In this document: piece after piece, positions 37,001 to 44,969 of the stretch
How the letters are laid out: each line of letters begins with the position of its first letter
Position numbering within the stretch: position 1 is the first letter of the stretch
NCBI GenBank assembly: GCA_946185535.1
Contig: CAMHJX010000007.1
Coordinates: 1 to 64,000 of the forward strand
Length of the DNA stretch: 64,000 bases
Source: an uncultured Bacteroidales bacterium
GTDB taxonomy: Bacteria > Bacteroidota > Bacteroidia > Bacteroidales > F082
Direction: 5' to 3'
Made by a program: the position numbers and the translations under genes
Notes under the pieces: model-generated
The model's database searches: none
Told to the model about the DNA's origin: nothing
The model's input: the letters and a program-made list of their open reading frames with translations, nothing else

Positions 37001-39941
37001 TTTTCGTGTTGCCGGCATTGTAGAAGGATATGCTATTGATCGTGGTGCTTCCGCCAAGCTCATTGGGGGTGTAGATTTGTTCCGACAGGCCGTATCTGAA
37101 ATAGGAATAGCTGGGCAGGTAGGTAGAGTTTGCTGTCCAATTGTTGCTCACATAAACACCACTGATAGGCATGAAGACGGCCTCAAGCTCCGCATTCTCT
37201 GTCACGACGAAGCTGTATGTGGTTTCGCAACTGACCACGGTCCCGTTATGACTCCAATGCAGGAAGAGGTTCCCCTCGTCGGGAGTGGCCCTCAGTGTGC
37301 AGGTCATGCCTGCGCCATAGTGCCCTGCCCCGCTCACCGTGCCTGTGCCGTTGCCGGCCACGGTGGCCGTGACGTCATACGAATGGCTGTTCAAGAGGAT
37401 TTGGTTCTTCACCCCTAAACTTGAGCCCGAGTAAGAGGACGCGTTGCTGGGGTTGTAGTTGATGCCATCGCTATAGACACGGAGCGATTGGACGCCACTA
37501 CCATACGTCCGGCAAGCCATCTGGGGGGCCATCGTCCAGTCTCCCGTGTTATCGTCCACGACCAAGAGAAGGTTGGAGGTACCGTTGTAGGCGAAGGGCG
37601 TGTCAAGCTCGATGGTGGTCCAGTAGCCTCGGGTCATGGTCACAGTGCCGCTGAAGACACGGTTGGCTGTTGTAACGTTGACCCAATCTGTGCCGCTGCT
37701 GAAGGCATTCTTTGTGGTATGCGACATATAAATGTCATAGCTACGCGTTTTTGTCGGGCCTTCGTTGAAGAACGACAGCGAGCTTATGGTGGTGCTTCCG
37801 CCAATCTCCGACGGGTTGTAGATTTGCTCAGAAAGCGAGTAGTTAAAATACGAATAGCTTGGAAGGGTCTCGTTGGTTGACTGGTCTTCGCCGACGAGTG
37901 TCCCTGTTACGAGCATGAAGACCGCATTGATGTCTACCGTCTCCCCTTGCATCGTCCAACTGTAGGTCGGGTCGCAGCTGACCACTTCACCATCGATGCT
38001 CCAATGGAGGAACATGTATCCGGCATTCGGCGTGGCCGTCACCGTGCATGTCTGACCGTAATTGTAGTAACCGTTGCCCGTCACCGAGCCGCCTGCGGAA
38101 GGAACGGCCGAGGGGACGACGACTCCGCCGCACAACACACCCGTCATGTTGGTGAACGCGCTCCAGCCCTGGGCAGACTGATACTGTGAAAGCGTATGGC
38201 ATGGCACTTGGACCGGGATGCTTTTCGGCACATTGGCAAACGCTGTTGCGCTCGTGGTAGGTGGAAATTCGGGCAAGGCTTGGATGGACGTCAAGTGATT
38301 GCAATTTTTAAAGGCATTAGCACCTATCGAGTTCACGGAAAGGCCGATGGTCAGCGTGCCGTTGAATCCAGTGCACCCAGCGAAAGCAGTCTCGCCAATC
38401 GTGGTCACGGAATTCGGGATGGTAAGGCTTCCAGTGAAGCCGTCACAAAGGTAGAAAGCAAGGTTGCCTATCGAGGCCACAGAATTACCGAGGGCAAGGG
38501 TGCCGACAAAGCCATCGCATACAGCGAAAGCTTCCTCTCCTATCGAAATCACGGAATTGCCAATGGTCAAGTTGCCATTGAAACCGTTGCATTGGTAGAA
38601 GGCATTTTCTCCTATCGTGGTCACGGAATTCGGGATGGTCAAGTTACCTGTAAAACCATGGTTGCCATAAAAAGCCGCATAACCAATCGAGGTCACCGAA
38701 TTGCCAATGGTTAGCGTACCATCGAAACCACTGTAATTAAAGAAAGCATAATCACCTATCGAGGTCACGGAATTGCCTATGATGAGTGAACCACTGAAAT
38801 TGGCAGCCAATCTACCTCTAAAGCTTTCAGGGATGTTAGGCATGTTAACATTCAAGCCGTTGAAAGTGCAATTCTGGAAAGCATTAATGCCAATCGAAGT
38901 CACGGAATTGCCGATGAACAACGGGCCACTATACGTTCCGCCAACAGTGCTTATGAAATTGTTTGGGATGTTAGGCATATTGATGCTCAAGCCGTTGAAA
39001 GTGCAATATAGGAAAGCATTCTCGCCAATCGAGGTCACGGAATTGCCGATGGTCAACGTGCCATTGAATCTAGTGCACCCAGCGAAAGCATCCTCGCCAA
39101 TCGTGGTCACGGAATTGGGGATGGTAAGGCTTCCAGTGAAGCCGTCACAAAGGTAGAAAGCAAGGTCGCCTATCGAGGTCACAGAATTACCGAGGGCCAA
39201 GGTGCCGACAAAGCCAAGGCATCCAGAGAAAGCTTCCTCTCCTATCGAAATCACGGAATTGCCAATGGTCAAGTTGCCATTGAAACCGTTGCATTGGTAG
39301 AAGGCATTTTCTCCTATCGTGGTCACGGAATTCGGGATGGTCAAGTTACCTGTAAAACCATGGTTGCCATAAAAAGCCGCATAACCAATCGAGGTCACCG
39401 AATTGCCAATGGTTAGCGTACCATCGAAACCACTGTAATTAAAGAAAGCATAATCACCTATCGAGGTCACGGAATTGCCTATGATGAGTGAACCACTGAA
39501 ATTGGCAGCCAATCTACCTCTAAAGCTTTCAGGGATGTTAGGCATGTTAACATTCAAGCCGTTGAAAGTGCAACCCATGAAAACATTTTCGCCAATATCG
39601 GTCACGGAATTGGGGATGATCAGCGAGCCTGTCAAGCCATTACAGTCCTTGAAAGCATAATCGCCTATTTTTGTCACGGTGTAAGTTACGCCATTATGGG
39701 TTACACTAGAAGGTAAGGTGATGCTCCCCGTGGGTTTGGTGTATCCATCCCAAGGATTTGTAGTGCTTGTTCCCGGATAGGTTATCTCCACATAATGATT
39801 GGTGGCATTAATGATGTTGTAATAGAACGTCTTCCCATAGTATGTTGCTGAGAAGTTGTACGCATACGCCGTTCCCATGCCCAAGCTGAGGGCAAGGAGG
39901 AGGGCGAAAACTCCTTTTCGATGTTGTAGCGTTCTTTTCAT
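34026..39941 (-). CDS. Giant BspA-type leucine-rich-repeat surface protein
   Basis: A 1971-residue exported protein. The signal peptide is about 1-27 (ALLLALSLGMGTAYA). Residues about 80-590 are LRR_5/BspA repeats of the LTIPNSVTTIGENAFYQC type. An InlB-type repeat then alternates with two copies of the 155-residue LPSYSYFNYSLSEQIY module. Next come MAM/cleaved-adhesin-like modules with fibronectin-type strands, a beta-helix-like stretch (GSDVIIQADVIVPAGYIA) and a C-terminal FISUMP domain (YVDLGLPSGLLWATCNVG ... GWRMPTKEEW). No T9SS tail is seen; FISUMP ends at VRPVRSVSQN. It is likely an adhesin. Its promoter carries a palindrome shared with the sensor kinase operon. Confidence 0.85.
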   Translation of the reverse strand: MKRTLQHRKGVFALLLALSLGMGTAYAYNFSATYYGKTFYYNIINATNHYVEITYPGTSTTNPWDGYTKPTGSITLPSSVTHNGVTYTVTKIGDYAFKDCNGLTGSLIIPNSVTDIGENVFMGCTFNGLNVNMPNIPESFRGRLAANFSGSLIIGNSVTSIGDYAFFNYSGFDGTLTIGNSVTSIGYAAFYGNHGFTGNLTIPNSVTTIGENAFYQCNGFNGNLTIGNSVISIGEEAFSGCLGFVGTLALGNSVTSIGDLAFYLCDGFTGSLTIPNSVTTIGEDAFAGCTRFNGTLTIGNSVTSIGENAFLYCTFNGLSINMPNIPNNFISTVGGTYSGPLFIGNSVTSIGINAFQNCTFNGLNVNMPNIPESFRGRLAANFSGSLIIGNSVTSIGDYAFFNYSGFDGTLTIGNSVTSIGYAAFYGNHGFTGNLTIPNSVTTIGENAFYQCNGFNGNLTIGNSVISIGEEAFAVCDGFVGTLALGNSVASIGNLAFYLCDGFTGSLTIPNSVTTIGETAFAGCTGFNGTLTIGLSVNSIGANAFKNCNHLTSIQALPEFPPTTSATAFANVPKSIPVQVPCHTLSQYQSAQGWSAFTNMTGVLCGGVVVPSAVPSAGGSVTGNGYYNYGQTCTVTATPNAGYMFLHWSIDGEVVSCDPTYSWTMQGETVDINAVFMLVTGTLVGEDQSTNETLPSYSYFNYSLSEQIYNPSEIGGSTTISSLSFFNEGPTKTRSYDIYMSHTTKNAFSSGTDWVNVTTANRVFSGTVTMTRGYWTTIELDTPFAYNGTSNLLLVVDDNTGDWTMAPQMACRTYGSGVQSLRVYSDGINYNPSNASSYSGSSLGVKNQILLNSHSYDVTATVAGNGTGTVSGAGHYGAGMTCTLRATPDEGNLFLHWSHNGTVVSCETTYSFVVTENAELEAVFMPISGVYVSNNWTANSTYLPSYSYFRYGLSEQIYTPNELGGSTTINSISFYNAGNTKTRSYDIYMLHTAKNSFSSGTDWVSVSSANRVFSGTVTMTKGYWTTIELDTPFAYNGTSNLLLVMDDNTGSWSNEPHMECRGYIPDEQQSIYVYNDNTDFNPSSPSGYVGTLFTIPFKNQLILNGSGTCARTIPYAYGFEDSDEFNCWSMVDCDGLTGINVNGAYTGSYGFSFKYNYAPPQYLISPELVGTDEGLAVEFQYKNNSLAYCERFQVGWSTTDSDVDNFTWEEETTVSNTRWKRYHTLLPAGTKFVAVRCNSYDQFYLYLDKFSFTAPDPCMRPGALVASDVALNSATLSWNGLQDAYTLRYRQASVFYDDFEDGLDQWTTIDADGDGYSWQVNTTWGGHESQSMVLSASWVSGVGPLTPDNYLVTPRIPLGGVVRFYACAQDNLYAAEHFGVAVSTTNNTSPSAFTMVQEWTMAAKGSGGRAIATRGDSRAQGTWYEFTVDLGAYAGLQGYVAIRHFDCTDKCYLDVDDFSVCYSNALTDWTTVLVAGSSVDITGLMPATEYEWQVRDMDCDGSGSYTDWSAMHYFTTDTPPIFISNGNWNEGSHWNTGTVPPAGSDVIIQADVIVPAGYIAVANTVSKQGGSITVADGGQLKHNTPGLVVTMKKNIVGYGDANNQDNYYLLAFPFLNSQVPTAMTANEGNDLYRFDPNEPDAEWRNHKQYSISYVGYGSGYLYANPESIEISVPGATLSTNYETTMDITVEYTEGSANPYNGWELLGNPFTYNAYVYRQTSDGELVPMEVMIYDENGDLQTITCGPIAPMQGFFVHVTETTTVCIRGEAHINDYVDLGLPSGLLWATCNVGADSPEEYGDYFAWGETTPKDTYNWDTYQYVNGILEEYPQLTKYCSYSTFGYEGFYDDLTILLPEDDAATANWGSGWRMPTKEEWEELLDNTTHTWTTQNGVNGRLFTATNGNSLFLPAAGYRYNSFLGYTDSWGVYWSSSLRTDYPSIAWDFFFNSDDYFMFWQDTRDYGQSVRPVRSVSQN
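38370..39579. repeat. 702-bp tandem duplication inside the LRR gene
   Basis: Sequence at 38370-38877 recurs nearly unchanged 702 bases further on (39072-39579). The offset was checked at the CTTCCTCTCC (38531/39233) and TTGCCAATGG (38701/39403) landmarks. The unit equals 234 codons, so the frame is kept. Confidence 0.88.
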
Positions 39942-39998
39942 AATGTGTTATTTTTGTGGTTAGTAATTCTTTATTGAGAGCCTTTGGAATTTTCGCCT

Positions 39999-40044
39999 CA
40001 AAAATATAGGAAATTTTTGAAACAATTGTAAGTAAAATTACTTA
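39999..40044 (-). promoter_or_regulatory. LRR gene promoter with activator-type palindrome
   Basis: The minus-strand -7 element TATTTTTG is at 39999-40006. TAAGTAA-AA-TTACTTA lies at 40029-40044, with its centre 30.5 bases upstream of the -7 element, in place of a -33 TTTG. The same palindrome at the same distance stands before the sensor kinase gene. Confidence 0.65.
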
Positions 40045-40070
40045 TTGCAACAAAAAAACATCAAAATTAT

Positions 40071-40144
40071 GTCACACGGATTACACAGATTACACAGATA
40101 TTGCTCGGCTGCCGCAGGCAAAAAATCCGTGAAATCTGTGTGAC
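40071..40144. repeat. Intergenic inverted repeat (TCACACGGATT type)
   Basis: GTCACACGGATTACACAGATT on the left is mirrored by AATCTGTGTGAC with AATCCGTG on the right, around a small GC hairpin. It ends four bases from the response regulator stop and could act as its terminator or be a dispersed repeat. Confidence 0.65.
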
Positions 40145-40147
40145 ATA

Positions 40148-40777
40148 TCATCTATGTGCCACCAACCCGGCCTCGTAGGCGTATTTCACCAAGTCTGCCG
40201 TGGTGTTGAGGTCGAGCTTTTCGAAGATATGGCTTTTGTGCACCTCCACCGTGCGGCGGCTGAGGCAAAGGCGGTCGGCAATCTGTTGGGCCGACATGCC
40301 ATTGGCGCACAACTGGATGATTTCTATCTCACGTGCCGACAGGTCGGCTTTTGCCTTAATGCGGTATTGTCTGTCTTCGTCGTCACCATTGATTTCAAAC
40401 AAGGCATTGAGTTTTGCCTTCAGCGTCTCCGGTTCTATTTCCTTGCCTAAATATCCATCTACAAGACCTTGGGTGTCAGCCACTAAATCTTCGTTCTCAA
40501 TTTCGCCCGAAATCAGGACTATTTTGGCCTTAGGGCTGAGCGCTCGCGAATGATGGATCACATCAACGCCAGTGCCGTCGGGCAGGAAGTAGTCGAGCAA
40601 GATGAGGTCCACCTCATCGGCATGTTGCTCAAGATAGCTCTTGGCCGACTTCACATCGTCGGCCTCGGCTGCAACGACGCAGCTCAAGCCAGAATAGTTG
40701 AGCGACAAGCGGATGCCCACGCGATAAAGCGGATGGTCGTCCACCAAGAGGATTCGTATAGGCTTTCGTTGGGTCAT
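40148..40777 (-). CDS. LuxR/NarL-family response regulator
   Basis: A 209-residue response regulator. The receiver domain is at about 7-125, with DD13-14, the phosphoacceptor D62 (LILLDYFLPDGTG) and a Lys near 110. The LuxR-type helix-turn-helix is at about 145-205 (LSAREIEIIQLCANGMSAQQIADRLCLSRRTVEVH, where the recognition helix lies). It overlaps the sensor kinase stop by 4 bases (ATGA) and should be phosphorylated by it. A palindrome upstream of the operon and of the LRR gene is its best candidate site. Confidence 0.94.
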   Translation of the reverse strand: MTQRKPIRILLVDDHPLYRVGIRLSLNYSGLSCVVAAEADDVKSAKSYLEQHADEVDLILLDYFLPDGTGVDVIHHSRALSPKAKIVLISGEIENEDLVADTQGLVDGYLGKEIEPETLKAKLNALFEINGDDEDRQYRIKAKADLSAREIEIIQLCANGMSAQQIADRLCLSRRTVEVHKSHIFEKLDLNTTADLVKYAYEAGLVAHR

Positions 40778-42621
40778 TGGTTGCCTTTCTTTATGGTGAT
40801 AGTCACTACGGTTCCCTTTCCTTCTTCGCTTTCTATCGCTATGGTTCCACCGTTATGTTCCATCATCTGCTGACTGACGAAAAGGCCAATGCCGGTGCCT
40901 AACTCGCCGCAGGTGCCTTCGGTCGAAGAGGTCATCATCTTCAGCAATTTGCCTAACTTTTCCTTATCGATGCCTTTGCCGTGGTCAATTACCTTAACCA
41001 GATAACGCTCGCCACCGTCTTCGGCTTCCAACCTGATTTCGCCGTTGTCGAAAGAGTATTTCACCGCATTCGAGAGGATGTTCTGCAACACCATCTCAAT
41101 GATTTTGGGGTCGTCGTTGCCTATCCAATCCTTGGGTATGGCATTGGTGACCTTCAGTTGCTTCTGCCCTATTTCGAAGGCCAGGCTACGCGTCACCGTT
41201 TCGACCAATTCGCACAGGTTGAAAGGCTCGGCTTGGCTTTTGGTGTCGCCAATCATGCCCTTCACCCAACCGATGACATTGATGGTCTTGACATTCAATT
41301 CTTTGGTTGACGATTTCAATGTGAACAGATACTCCTTCAGGTCTTCAGGTGGCATCTCATCCATGTATTTACAGATAAGGTCGAGGATTTTCTCCTGCGC
41401 CTGCAACGGCGTCTTGATGTCGTGCGAGACCACGGTGAACAATTGGTTCTTGGTATTGTTGAGGCGGGTCAGCGTTTCGTTCTGTTTTTTACGTTGGATG
41501 GCGTTGCGCGCCAGCACCACGACCAAGACGAGCAGCAAGGCCACCACAAGCAGCGACAAGGAAAGCAGGAGACGGCTTTGTCGGGTTTTCTCCTCCTGCA
41601 TCTCCAGTGCATGCTCTTTCTCTGACATTTGGTACCTCACTTGGTAGTCGCGAATCAAGGCTTGCTGGTCTTCGTTGTAGATGGAGTCCCTCATCTTGTT
41701 GCATTCCTCAAGATAGCCGATGGCGCGTTCGGGGTGTGAGGTCTTTGTGGCCAGATAGGCACCTTGCATGCACTCCAGGTAAAACTGGTTGTACTGGTTT
41801 TCTTTCGCGATGTCGAAGGCTTCGAGGAAGTGTTGCTCCGAAGCCATGTCGTCGCCACGGTCGTGGGCATATTGGCCTTTGAGCATGATGATGGCGGTTT
41901 CGAAGTAGAGCTCTTTTTCGTGTTGTGCAATGACAAGTGCGGTGTCGAGTTGTGCATGTGCCTCGTCGATGCTTCCTGTCGCTTGGTAGGCTCTCGACAA
42001 GGTGATGTGCCTGTTGATCAATTTTTCTTGGTTGTCGCCATATTGTTTCGACAAAGCCAAGGCCTGTTCGGCAAAGTCAACGGCCTCGGCTTGGGTTTTG
42101 TCGTGCTGCGGGTCGTCGGCTGCCATCAGTCCGAGTTGCATCAGTCGCACCCCTGAGAGGTTCTGGTAATAGGTGGCCAGGTCGAGGTTGGTCGTCGTGT
42201 CGTTACCCGGCTCCCCCAACATCTCGATACATTTCCAGTACATCTCCTCCGACTGGTCATATTCCTCCATGTCGAAGTAAATCGAAGCGATGTTGTTAAT
42301 GACATACCGTTTGTTGACGGAGGCCATCTCGCCACCGATTTCATCCATGATTTCGGTGCAGAGGGTGTAGTTGCGTATGGCTTCGTCATATTGCCCCATG
42401 CGCATGTAGGCCCCTGCGATGGTGTTGTAGCATCCTGCCACATTGTACTTGTCGTCCACCTGTTCATAAAGTTGCAACGCCTGCTTGCTATAGTCAATCA
42501 CCTCAACGAAACGGCTCTCGTTGAAGCATTGCAATATCTTGGCCCTTAGGCTGTCAGCGTCTTGCGCCTTCACCCCTATTACGAGGCAGGCAAGGATTAT
42601 GGTGGAAAACAGTCTTTTCAT
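40774..42621 (-). CDS. TPR-containing sensor histidine kinase
   Basis: 615 residues. A signal peptide (about 1-19, IILACLVIGVKA) is followed by periplasmic tetratricopeptide repeats to about residue 330, one membrane segment (LLLSLSLLVVALLLVLVVVLA, about 350-370), a short coiled coil, a HisKA domain with the phosphoacceptor His in TVVSHDIKTPLQAQ (about 397), and a GHKL ATPase domain with QNILSNAVKYS, DHGKGID and GTGIGLFVSQ. This is the common Bacteroidota TPR-kinase layout; the signal sensed is unknown. It forms a two-gene operon with the LuxR response regulator. Confidence 0.94.
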   Translation of the reverse strand: MKRLFSTIILACLVIGVKAQDADSLRAKILQCFNESRFVEVIDYSKQALQLYEQVDDKYNVAGCYNTIAGAYMRMGQYDEAIRNYTLCTEIMDEIGGEMASVNKRYVINNIASIYFDMEEYDQSEEMYWKCIEMLGEPGNDTTTNLDLATYYQNLSGVRLMQLGLMAADDPQHDKTQAEAVDFAEQALALSKQYGDNQEKLINRHITLSRAYQATGSIDEAHAQLDTALVIAQHEKELYFETAIIMLKGQYAHDRGDDMASEQHFLEAFDIAKENQYNQFYLECMQGAYLATKTSHPERAIGYLEECNKMRDSIYNEDQQALIRDYQVRYQMSEKEHALEMQEEKTRQSRLLLSLSLLVVALLLVLVVVLARNAIQRKKQNETLTRLNNTKNQLFTVVSHDIKTPLQAQEKILDLICKYMDEMPPEDLKEYLFTLKSSTKELNVKTINVIGWVKGMIGDTKSQAEPFNLCELVETVTRSLAFEIGQKQLKVTNAIPKDWIGNDDPKIIEMVLQNILSNAVKYSFDNGEIRLEAEDGGERYLVKVIDHGKGIDKEKLGKLLKMMTSSTEGTCGELGTGIGLFVSQQMMEHNGGTIAIESEEGKGTVVTITIKKGNQ

Positions 42622-42716
42622 GCCTTACTCCCATTTATATTAACTAATTGATAATCAAAAGATGCAACATTACATAGATTTATACGTATGTCCTAATTCT
42701 TAAAGAATACGACATA

Positions 42717-42763
42717 CAAAATTAGAAATGATTTCGGAAATAGCGATAAGTAAATTTACTTAT
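42717..42763 (-). promoter_or_regulatory. Sensor kinase operon promoter with activator-type palindrome
   Basis: The -7 element TAATTTTG is at 42717-42724. The perfect 18-bp palindrome ATAAGTAAATTTACTTAT is at 42746-42763, centred 30.5 bases upstream of the -7 element. No -33 TTTG is present, as expected for an activator-dependent promoter. Confidence 0.65.
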
Positions 42764-42802
42764 TGGCGCAAAAAACTGTTGGGACGCGGGGGTGGCAAAA
42801 AC

Positions 42803-42832
42803 AACGGCCACCCTCTTCCGAGAGCGGCCGTT
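42803..42832 (-). terminator. Hairpin after rpsA, ACGGCC type
   Basis: AACGGCC...CTC pairs with GAG...GGCCGTT around a TTCC loop, 26 bases after the rpsA stop, followed on the minus strand by a T-rich stretch. Its core matches the hairpins at 27868 and 33094. Confidence 0.75.
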
Positions 42833-42857
42833 TGGCGGTTTTCAGCAAGTGAAGCGA

Positions 42858-44768
42858 TTATTCGCCTTTCTGGGCTTTCTCTTGCTTCTCAAGGTTTTCT
42901 TTCAGACCGGCAAGGACTTCGAGGTCGCCGAGGGTGCTGTGCTCAATGTTGTCATTGATTTCCTTCACAGTGCGCTTGGCTTGCTTGGCTGCCTTTTCAG
43001 CGGCCTTTTCCTCTGCGCTCTTGGCAGGAGCTTCCTTCTCTTCCTCTACCTTAGGCAGGGCAAGGATGATCTTCTTGCTTTCCTTGTTGAACTCAAGGAC
43101 CTTGAACTCGAGGCTGTCGTCTACCTTGGCGGGAGTGCCGTCTTCCTTCTTCATGTAGCGGCTGGGGCAGAAGCCTTCCACGCCGTAAGGCAGTGAAACG
43201 ACGGCGCCCTTGTCGGTAGCGCTGATGACGGTACCTTGGTGCATGGAACCGACGGTGAAGACGGTTTCAAACACATCCCAAGGATTCTCTTCGAGTTGCT
43301 TGTGGCCGAGGCTGAGGCGGCGGTTCTCCTGGTCGACGTCGAGGACGACGACTTCGATGGTCTCGCCAACCTTGGTGAATTCGGCCGGGTGCTTGATCTT
43401 CTTCGACCAGCTGAGGTCGCTGATGTGGATCAGGCCATCGACGCCTTCTTCGAGTTCGACGAAGATACCGAAGTTGGTGAAGTTACGCACGGTGGCGGTG
43501 TGCTTCGAGCCAATCGGATAGCGGTCGGTGATGTTGGCCCACGGGTCGGGCATCAACTGCTTCATGCCGAGGCTCATCTTGCGCTCCTCGCGGTCGAGGG
43601 TCAAGACCTTGGCTTCCACCTCGTCGCCCACCTTCAGGAAGTCTTGGGCGCTGCGGAGGTGTTGGCTCCATGACATCTCGGACACGTGGATGAGGCCTTC
43701 AACGCCAGGAGCGATCTCGACGAACGCACCGTAGTCGGCGATGACGACGACCTTACCCTTGACAGTGTCGCCCACCTTGAGGTTCTCGTCGAGAGCATCC
43801 CACGGATGAGGAGTGAGCTGCTTGAGACCCAAGGCAATACGTTTCTTGTTGTCGTCGAAGTCGAGGATGACGACCTTGATCTTCTCGTCCAACTTGACCA
43901 CCTCTTCGGGGTGCGTGATGCGGCCCCAGCTGAGGTCGGTGATGTGGATGAGACCGTCGACGCCACCGAGGTCGATGAACACACCGTAGCTGGTGATGTT
44001 CTTGACCACGCCTTCGAGGATCTGACCCTTCTCGAGCTTGCTGATGATCTCGGCCTTCTGGGCCTCGAGTTCGTCTTCGATGAGGGCTTTGTGAGACACA
44101 ACCACGTTCTTGAACTCTTGGTTGATCTTCACGACTTTGAATTCCATCACGCTGTCAACAAACACGTCGTAGTCACGAATGGGCTTGACGTCGATTTGCG
44201 AACCGGGCAGGAAGGCTTCGAGGCCGAACACTTCGACGATGAGGCCACCCTTGGTACGGCTCTTGACATAACCGTTGACAATTTCGCCGCTTTCGTAAGC
44301 TTCGTTGACGCGATCCCACGACTTGAGGAGTTCGGCTTTCTTGTGTGACAGGATGAGTTGGCCGTTGGGACCTTCTTGGTTCTCAACATAGACTTCCACC
44401 TTGTCGCCCACCTTCAGGTTGGGGTTGGTGCGGAATTCAGCAACAGGAATAACACCATCCGACTTAAAGCCGATGTTGACGACCACTTCACGTTCGGTGA
44501 TGGCCACCACAGTGCCTTCGATGACTTCGTGATCAGCCACTTGGCTCATCGTGCCAGCATACTTCTCTTCGAGTTTGGCGCGTTCGTCAGCTGAATAGTT
44601 GTCGAACTTCTTGTGTGAGGATGTCCAGTCGAAATCCTCGGCGGGAACCGGTTTCGGTCTCGGGGCTTTGGGAGCCTTCTTTGCAGGAGCTTCCTTGACT
44701 TGGGTTTCTTCAACGGCCTTTTCTACTACTGGCATGGCTTCGTTGATGATGTTTTCGTTTTCTTCCAT
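42858..44768 (-). CDS. rpsA: 30S ribosomal protein S1
   Basis: 636 residues from ATG 44768 (MEENENIINEAM). It has an N-terminal acidic/Ala-rich region typical of Bacteroidota S1, then six S1 RNA-binding domains (landmarks GTVVAITEREVVVNIGFKSDG, GYVKSRTKGGLIVEVFG, GVVKNITSYGVFIDLGGVDG, GKVVVIADYGAFVEIAPGVEG, ATVRNFTNFGIFVELEEGVDG, GTVISATDKGAVVSLPYGVEG) and a Lys/Glu-rich tail. An upstream reading to 44819 adds 17 residues unlike the family. It is a housekeeping gene among secreted-protein genes; a hairpin in its leader may be used for autoregulation. Confidence 0.96.
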   Translation of the reverse strand: MEENENIINEAMPVVEKAVEETQVKEAPAKKAPKAPRPKPVPAEDFDWTSSHKKFDNYSADERAKLEEKYAGTMSQVADHEVIEGTVVAITEREVVVNIGFKSDGVIPVAEFRTNPNLKVGDKVEVYVENQEGPNGQLILSHKKAELLKSWDRVNEAYESGEIVNGYVKSRTKGGLIVEVFGLEAFLPGSQIDVKPIRDYDVFVDSVMEFKVVKINQEFKNVVVSHKALIEDELEAQKAEIISKLEKGQILEGVVKNITSYGVFIDLGGVDGLIHITDLSWGRITHPEEVVKLDEKIKVVILDFDDNKKRIALGLKQLTPHPWDALDENLKVGDTVKGKVVVIADYGAFVEIAPGVEGLIHVSEMSWSQHLRSAQDFLKVGDEVEAKVLTLDREERKMSLGMKQLMPDPWANITDRYPIGSKHTATVRNFTNFGIFVELEEGVDGLIHISDLSWSKKIKHPAEFTKVGETIEVVVLDVDQENRRLSLGHKQLEENPWDVFETVFTVGSMHQGTVISATDKGAVVSLPYGVEGFCPSRYMKKEDGTPAKVDDSLEFKVLEFNKESKKIILALPKVEEEKEAPAKSAEEKAAEKAAKQAKRTVKEINDNIEHSTLGDLEVLAGLKENLEKQEKAQKGE

Positions 44769-44847
44769 GTAATAATAATTTTGATAAAAATTGTACCCGC
44801 AAGCGTTCCAGACATCCACCTACGAGGAGGTTAAACTTTTGATTTCC

Positions 44848-44908
44848 AACTCAAACCGCCGATTTCGCAATCCATCTGGAGTGCGGTTTGAATTGGGCTG
44901 CAAAAATA
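44848..44908 (-). promoter_or_regulatory. rpsA promoter and leader hairpin
   Basis: The -7 element TATTTTTG is at 44901-44908. A 12-bp stem, AACTCAAACCGC (44848-44859) with GCGGTTTGAATT (44883-44894), 11 of 12 pairs, would form at the 5' end of the roughly 125-base leader. S1 mRNAs are autoregulated in other bacteria, so this may be a binding structure. Confidence 0.5.
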
Positions 44909-44969
44909 GATATTTTTTCCTTAAGTTTTGAAATTACAGCGAATTATTTTTTTCTTTGTCCTCTTTTGC

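Noticed and set aside
38196-39660. Regularly spaced repeats resembling a CRISPR array
   Set aside because: They are in-frame LRR codons with a 69-72 base period and no unique spacers.
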